In this document: positions 41,100 to 64,000 of the stretch, piece by piece
Numbering within the stretch: position 1 is the first letter of the stretch
Layout of the letters: each line of letters begins with the position of its first letter
DNA from: Struthio camelus
Taxonomy: Eukaryota; Chordata; Aves; Struthioniformes; Struthionidae
Length of the DNA: 64,000 nt
Direction of reading: 5' to 3'
Assembly: GCF_040807025.1 (NCBI RefSeq)
Contig: NC_090943.1
Coordinates: forward strand, 120,665,900 to 120,729,899
Position numbers and translations under genes: made by a program
Notes under the pieces: generated by a model
What the model was told of the DNA's origin: nothing
What the model saw: only the letters and a program-made list of their open reading frames with translations
Database searches by the model: none

Positions 41100-41240
41100 C
41101 ACCCCTGCGGAGCTCCGTGTTTGTTTAGGGCTCGCCGAGCCCAATCAGGGCCGGCTGCCTGCAGTTTTCCGGCACGGCTGCGAGAGGCGCCTCCTCTCTC
41201 CTTTTTATACATGAGCCGCCCGCAGTAGCCGCTGGACTCG
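41100..41240 (+). promoter_or_regulatory. GATA6: GATA6 core promoter: CCAAT box, TATA-like box
   Basis: A CCAAT box (ccaatcagg) begins at 41141 and a TATA-like stretch tttttata lies at 41202-41209, inside a CpG-rich block about 1.7 kb before the first ATG. The block (TTTAGGGCTCG, CCAATCAGG, CAGTTTTCCGG, AGGCGCCTCCTCTCTC, CTTTTTAT) closely resembles my recollection of the human GATA6 5' region, which supports conserved promoter function. The start site would be near 41235 if the TATA-like box is used. Human transcripts may begin slightly further upstream, so the exact start is uncertain. Confidence 0.65.
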
Positions 41241-41700
41241 CCTTCGCCGCTCTCCCCCTCTCCACTGGATTAAAGCCTGCGGCGACCCGGCGCGACCGGC
41301 CCGATGCGGGGAGCTGGCAGGAGGTTTGGCCCGTCGCTTCTTATTTTTTTTTCCCCGCGATTTCCCTTTTATTTTTTTTTCTTTCCCCCTCTCTTCTGCT
41401 TCTGCCTTTCTGCCCCGGCTGCTCTAGGAGGAAATCGGCGCGGCGGCGGCTGCGCTTCGCTCGGGGAGCCGGGGAGTCTCTGCGGGCAAACATCCGATGC
41501 CTTTGCCGGCAGCCTTATCTGCTGGACCCTTATCTCCCAGTTATCTCGCAGGAGGGAGAGACGTCTTTCGTGCCTATCTGCGAGGGGGTTGTGCGTGCGT
41601 GTGTGTGTGGGGGGGTGTATGTGTGTGCGGGTATTAATACTCCTATGGTTATCTCGAGAGCCCCGAGGTGGGCTCGGAGAGGGAGAGGAAGTTCTCGCCG
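41235..41700 (+). other. GATA6: Presumed non-coding exon 1 of GATA6 (boundaries unresolved)
   Basis: Vertebrate GATA6 has a non-coding first exon. The sequence after the promoter is transcribable and GC-rich, but I see no single convincing splice donor. Weak candidates are GAG|gtgggc near 41666, GAG|gtgtgc near 41957, GAA|gtaacc near 42224 and AAG|gtggga near 42474. The end coordinate given is therefore nominal. ATGs at 41211 (a five-codon ORF) and 41304 could act as upstream ORFs if they lie in the leader. Confidence 0.45.
41514..41654 (-). promoter_or_regulatory. Cluster of five GATA motifs just downstream of the GATA6 promoter
   Basis: On the minus strand, AGATAAG occurs at 41514-41520 and 41529-41535, AGATAAC at 41540-41546, CAGATA at 41575-41580 and AGATAAC at 41648-41654. 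Three lie within 33 bp and the first two are identical heptamers. Position 0.3-0.4 kb after the presumed start and density fit an autoregulatory or GATA4/GATA6-responsive element. Binding is inferred from motif matches only. Confidence 0.55.
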
Positions 41701-41776
41701 CCCGCTTCTCTCGCTGTCACTTCTCTGCGTCCCCTTTCGCTTTCAGTCGCCTCTCCCAGCGGCTTGGCCCCGGCGC

Positions 41777-41778
41777 TG

Positions 41779-41823
<45 letters not shown>

Positions 41824-41874
41824 TTGCGTGTGTGTGTGTGTGTGTGTGTGCGTGTGCGTGTGTGTGTGTGCGCG
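41777..41874 (+). repeat. (TG)n/(CG) dinucleotide tract in GATA6 5' region
   Basis: About 98 bp of TG repeats with interspersed CG steps and one short interruption (cgtttgcg near 41821). A smaller GT-rich stretch precedes it at 41589-41630. It is alternating purine-pyrimidine, hence Z-DNA-prone and probably polymorphic. It generates spurious Cys-Val and Thr-His ORFs. Confidence 0.95.
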
Positions 41875-42280
41875 CCGGGCCTCCCTGCCGCTGGCGGCTC
41901 CGGGATGCGGCTGCTCTCCCCGGGGGCCCCGGCGCCGGCGCTGGCTGCCACCCCGCGGAGGTGTGCTTGGGGTTTGGGGCAGGCCCCCGGCGGGGGCTGC
42001 CGGCCGGCCCTAGCCCCAGCGGCAGGCACAGCCCCCCCCGGCCCCGGCCCCAGCCCCGGCTCCGGCTCGGCCACGCCGCGCAGCCGTCGGGGCTCGGCCC
42101 AACCCGGGCGCATCTCGCCGGCTCGCGGTGCCTTTCCCTCCTCCTCCTCCTTTCCGTGACCTTGGGCTGGAAACAAGCAAACAAGCGAGGCGATGCGCGG
42201 AAAAGCGAACATCTCTCTCTAGAGAAGTAACCTTAAAGGGATCGCCTTACTAATTGTTTTCGCCATGGAATCGAGTCAAA

Positions 42281-42287
42281 TGACTCA
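42281..42287. promoter_or_regulatory. AP-1 consensus site in GATA6 leader/intron 1
   Basis: A perfect TGACTCA lies in an unusually AT-rich island (42230-42350) inside otherwise GC-rich sequence, next to a CAA repeat. Single motif, function inferred. Confidence 0.35.
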
Positions 42288-42297
42288 TTCATTGAAA

Positions 42298-42345
42298 TAA
42301 CAACAACAACAACAACAACCACAATAATAACAATAACAACAACTA
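42298..42345 (+). repeat. (CAA)n imperfect trinucleotide repeat
   Basis: Seven perfect CAA units followed by degenerate CAATAA/CAACAA units, in intron 1 or the leader. Confidence 0.9.
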
Positions 42346-42466
42346 AGGAAGGGGCTTTGGCGGAGACCACAGAAAAATGCCCCCTCTCTGCCGCTCGCCC
42401 CCTCGCTCCCCACGGCCCTCCCGCCCACCTTCCCCCGGCGTGCTTCATTTCAAAATCTGCTGCCAG

Positions 42467-42705
42467 AGATAAGGTGGGAAAGGGGAGAAGTGCGGCGCGG
42501 CGCAGGGAGCGGGGGAGGCGCGGAGCCCCCCGGCCCCGGCGCCCGCGGGATCGCGCTGCCGGGCGCGGCGGGGCGGCGGCGGGCCAGGCCCGGGGGGGGG
42601 GTCCCGGCAGTGTTGACCTGCGGTGCCTGATCCTATCCCGCCGGGGCGAGGGACAACAGCGCCGAGGCGACATGAGTGATTAGGCGTTCAGAGGGTCCAG
42701 ATAAG
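42467..42705 (+). promoter_or_regulatory. Two further GATA motifs upstream of exon 2
   Basis: AGATAAGG at 42467-42474 and AGATAAG at 42699-42705 lie 456 and 224 bp before the long-form start codon, the second in a short AT-richer stretch that follows a CpG-dense block. They add to the GATA motifs around the gene start. Confidence 0.35.
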
Positions 42706-42847
42706 CCCTGATGAATCTCATTAAAGGAGGGAGACTCGCTGTCCTGTTTGCTAACTTTGTTATTATTATTTCCCCCCCTCCCTCCCTTCTCTGCCCTGCT
42801 CTTTTGTGTCCTCCCTCCCCGCCCTGCCCTGCGGACCCCTCTTCCAC

Positions 42848-42903
42848 TCCTCCTCCTCCTCCTCCTCCTCTCCCCCTCCTCCCCCTTCCCCATCCACACC
42901 CAG
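42848..42903 (+). promoter_or_regulatory. GATA6: Intron 1 splice acceptor with (TCC)n pyrimidine tract
   Basis: A pyrimidine tract of well over 100 nt, including seven TCC units at 42848-42868, ends in cacacccag at 42903, 19 nt before the first ATG. This is the best acceptor upstream of the coding start and would give exon 2 a 19-nt leader (cggctagaaggggacctgg). Assignment is inferred from signals. Confidence 0.6.
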
Positions 42904-42922
42904 CGGCTAGAAGGGGACCTGG
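42904..42922 (+). other. GATA6: GATA6 exon 2 5' UTR segment
   Basis: Nineteen bases between the inferred acceptor and ATG 42923. They end cctgg, which places T at -3 relative to the A of the start codon and makes the first AUG weak. Confidence 0.55.
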
Positions 42923-61345
<18,423 letters not shown>

Positions 61346-61612
61346 TTCGGCGCGGACGAAGCTGGCCACCAGTGCGGCGTGGCGGCCTGCAGACGCCCGC
61401 GCGCGGGGGCTCTGGCGGAGCGGCCCGGGCGGCAGCGAGCGTGCCGGCAAAGACCATTCCCTTCACACCGTTTCTGTGCCTCGGCGGCAGAGGTGTTTTT
61501 CCACCCCCAAAAAGAGGCTCTGCCGAAGCATCCGGTTCCTCATCTATGCAAGAAAAAAATATAGGGAAAGCAAACGCCCCCCCTGGGGAAAGCTAATACA
61601 GCCATACACGCT

Positions 61613-61665
61613 CAAAAAAAAAAAAAAAGGAAAAAAAAAAGAAAAAAAGAAAAAGAAGAGAGAAA
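61613..61665 (+). repeat. A-rich tract in GATA6 3' UTR
   Basis: About 50 nt, almost pure A with scattered G. It is not preceded by a poly(A) signal, so it is more likely an expanded simple repeat than a retrocopy tail. Confidence 0.8.
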
Positions 61666-62610
61666 CCTAGACCTATTGATAGATTCCAGAAATACATCCT
61701 CAACTTACCCAGCAGTGCTGCCTTTCTGATTGTATATGTGTTTTCACTCTCTCACCACCTTCTCCCCCGAGCATCTGACTGAAGCAGTCAGTGTTGGGGA
61801 GGGAGCAGCAGAGGCTTTAATTATTAGAGACAGTGAGATGCGTTTTAAAGAGCGTCAGAAGTGTGTACTCCTTGAGTCAGTGCGGACGTCTCGAACTGAA
61901 CGTTTTGATGCCTTCGCCCCGCCGGTTGTCCCGTTGGGCGCCCTCCGTCTCCAGTGTGCCTGCGTTGCTCTGCCCCTCCGTGTCAGAGCCCAAATACGCC
62001 TTCGGAGGAAATCACAATGTTTGGTACAAGTCTCACAAGGTCGAGCTGGTTAAGGAGATTTTGTTGTTGTTGTTGTTTAAAATATTTACTCACTTTGCAA
62101 GACTGCGTTATAACTTTTAAAGTACACTGTGACTGAGGTTTATGAAAGTTCATATTTTGTGGCTGAACTGTATAGAGTCAGTCAAAATTTGTAAACAGGG
62201 TAGCAATCAGATATTTTTCTTCCATATATACAATAATTTTTTTAAAGAAGTGCAATTTGCGTTGCAGCAATCAGTGTTAAATCATTTGCATAAGATTTAA
62301 CAACAGTTTTTATACGAATGAATGAATGTAAACATTTTAACTTAATGGTACGTAAATAATTTAAAAGAAAAACTTAACTAGGCATCCTTAGGCTTTTTAG
62401 CACAACAAAAAACATCCACTTTTTTGTGTTTCCAGTTGTTAAAGCAAGAGTTTCAAAGAACAAGCTTTCTCTCAGGAAAATTGCCCTAGCCGTGTGCTCC
62501 TAAGTTTTGTACAAAAATGCAAATGCATCCCCTGGCTTTTTTGCCATTGAATAAGTATGTGCTGGAAAGAAACAAATTGCAATGAAACTTTACTACCTAA
62601 CTGATACATA

Positions 62611-62618
62611 TGTAAATA
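62611..62618 (+). promoter_or_regulatory. Pumilio response element in GATA6 3' UTR
   Basis: TGTAAATA matches the PUM consensus TGTANATA. It lies 144 nt before the end of the poly(A) signal hexamer's upstream flank, in AT-rich sequence where accessibility is likely. Motif match only. Confidence 0.35.
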
Positions 62619-62761
62619 CTCCATAAGATATTTAGGCATCTTTAAAATTTAGGATGCAATCTGTATAGTGTGACTGACGCATAGTTAGGTTGGTTTCCAT
62701 TGTTTTTTTTTTTTTAAATGGGATGTCATTTGGAAAGTTGTTGTTTCATCAGAGCTTTACA

Positions 62762-62767
62762 AATAAA
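62762..62767 (+). terminator. GATA6: GATA6 poly(A) signal AATAAA
   Basis: Only canonical AATAAA I find between the stop codon and the window end. It is followed within 30-70 nt by T/GT-rich sequence (ttttttttctgta, ctttgtctc, gtagttgttaagg) typical of downstream elements. A secondary ATTAAA lies at 62834-62839. Confidence 0.65.
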
Positions 62768-62839
62768 AGGGTATCATTTTTTTTTCTGTACACTGTGCCT
62801 TCTACTTTGTCTCAAATGTAGTTGTTAAGGTGTATTAAA

Positions 62840-64000
62840 AGCTATAGAAATGTGCCTGATCCGGGCAGCGTGCCTGATGGCTGCAATGAGGTTCTCGAAT
62901 GGAGATGTCCACTCTGTCGCGATAAGCCTGTATTGTGTATGACCTTTCTCTAGCTCCCCTTGTGATGCCTTCTAGCGGTATGTAAAAACAGGGCCCCGTA
63001 CCTACCAACACAAGCCTTATTAGCACGAGAGCTTTTTCTGGTGAAGGCCAGGGAAACTGATCCTACACCTTGTGTGGACTATTGTCATTTTACTTGGCCT
63101 TTACACCATAGGTAAAGGTCCTCTGTGTGTAAAAAAACCTCCTGCCAGCCACTGCAGATTTGGCTACATGAGGCCAAATGGTGTGGCAGAGCCATGGTGT
63201 GTGTACTGTCAAAATGTAAAGGGCAGCAAAAACTGAAGGTACTGCTGCTAAAAAAGGGAACACGGCAATTTGTAGCTACCTAGGGGAGTGGAAAACCTCT
63301 TGCTGGCTCTGAGGACCAGGCCTCTGCGTTGCTTTGCTGACCGGAGAAGGACTTAATGCTGGTGTGTGATTTCCAGTCACGTCAGTGGCACCCTCGGACC
63401 AGGAAGCTGGGATGCCCGACCTCCGCGCCTGGCACTGCCGCTGACCTGTGGAGCATCCACGGCCACGTCTCTTCGCCTCTCTGACCCAGACTTTCATTTG
63501 GCGTGAATTGGGATAGCTCCTTTGCCTGCAGTGAAGCTATGCTGATTTGCACCAGCTGAGAATCTGCCTGTATGTTTTCCAGGTTGTAAAACTGGGAGAG
63601 TCGTGGCCACCTCCTTGCACCGTGGCGGCGCTGGGAGGATGGAGGGGGGGACGCGAGGTCCGGCCAAGCCTCGTGCCGTCCGGCTGCGAGTGGTGTTTCC
63701 TCGTCCGGGCTTAGTGCTGGGCCGTCTCTCCTTGCTCCCTGGGGTTTTTTGGGCCATGTACCTGAGCCCTGCTAGCCTTGAGGGCCATGTGGGCTTGGCT
63801 CTGGTGATTTACAAATGTGAAGCCCTGGCCAAGCCCTAAGTGGGACATGCAGGGAATCAGGGAGTTTAAAAAGCAAAGGAGACATAGAAGAGAGTGAATC
63901 GCTTTCCCTTTGAAGCATTTGTTGGCTGAAGTGCCGCTGCCTGTGGTAAACGTTTGTTGATACTTAAGTGGTTAAAAAAGTGTTGCTAACTGCTGAAGAC
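62840..64000. other. Downstream of GATA6, no gene recognised
   Basis: Mixed-composition intergenic sequence, with a CpG-richer patch at 63600-63730. Short ORFs at 63276-63839 on both strands have no recognisable domain. Confidence 0.7.

Larger units (their letters stand above)
36500..41300. promoter_or_regulatory. CpG-island domain upstream of GATA6
   Basis: Alternating CpG-dense blocks (about 36500-36700, 37020-38050, 38330-38560, 39260-39480, 40150-40290, 40660-41300) separated by AT-rich segments. This is typical of developmental regulator loci marked by Polycomb. It has room for a divergent lncRNA promoter such as mammalian GATA6-AS1, but I cannot identify transcript structure. The long ORFs here (37150-38115 -, 39141-39851 +) are stop-poor GC artefacts. 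Confidence 0.6.
61346..62785 (+). other. GATA6: GATA6 3' UTR (about 1.4 kb)
   Basis: It runs from the stop codon to just past the first canonical poly(A) signal. It contains a long A-rich tract (about 61613-61665), an AT-rich distal half with ATTTA pentamers, and a Pumilio-type element TGTAAATA at 62611-62618. Its low GC contrasts with the last coding exon. The 3' end is inferred from the signal, not from transcripts. Confidence 0.7.

Noticed and set aside
41649..42212. Minus-strand ORF with Thr-His repeats
   Set aside because: Translation of the CA strand of the microsatellite; no protein family.
41304..42230. 308-residue ORF in the GATA6 5' region
   Set aside because: Dominated by Cys-Val from the TG repeat and GC-rich low complexity. 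At most a uORF candidate if the leader is unspliced.

Overview
This is vertebrate nuclear DNA: intron-containing, AT-rich over most of its length, with dense CpG islands and a few decayed fragments resembling CR1 LINE 3' ends. The low interspersed-repeat load, the CR1 traces and the predicted protein point to a sauropsid, most likely a bird. This is an inference and the species is not determined. The only protein-coding gene I can support is GATA6, the zinc-finger transcription factor of heart, gut, lung and extra-embryonic endoderm, on the + strand. It is complete: six coding exons (42923-43814, 47823-47989, 51326-51451, 52898-52985, 53082-53188, 61178-61345) join in frame across GT-AG introns into a 515-residue protein.

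Layout. 1-35100 is intergenic sequence without a convincing gene. It holds AT-rich homeodomain-motif-rich blocks that look like conserved non-coding elements, two or three CR1-like relics, homopolymer runs and several perfect short hairpins. 35100-41100 is an increasingly CpG-rich upstream domain containing a GATA-motif cluster, paired CRE-like sites and two E-box/GATA composites. The core promoter and the non-coding first exon lie around 41100-41700 (CCAAT box, TATA-like box, five GATA motifs just downstream). Intron 1 ends in a long (TCC)n pyrimidine tract at about 42903. The gene body runs to the stop codon at 61345, and the 3' UTR to a poly(A) signal at 62762. The remainder to 64000 shows no gene.

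The gene has two translation starts. The first AUG (42923) has a weak context. The next AUG of any frame is 375 nt downstream, in frame, in a better context (43298). This matches the long and short GATA6 isoforms known in mammals and predicts 515 and 390 residues here. Exon 3 encodes the N-terminal zinc finger, exon 4 the C-terminal DNA-binding finger, and exon 5 the basic tail. Clusters of GATA motifs flank the start of transcription, so autoregulation or cross-regulation by GATA factors is the natural hypothesis.

The least expected observation is intron 5. It is only 96 nt, a multiple of three, and has no stop in the reading frame, so its retention would insert 32 residues without disrupting the protein. 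Nothing in the window looks like a novel prokaryotic-type system, a CRISPR array or an intact transposon.
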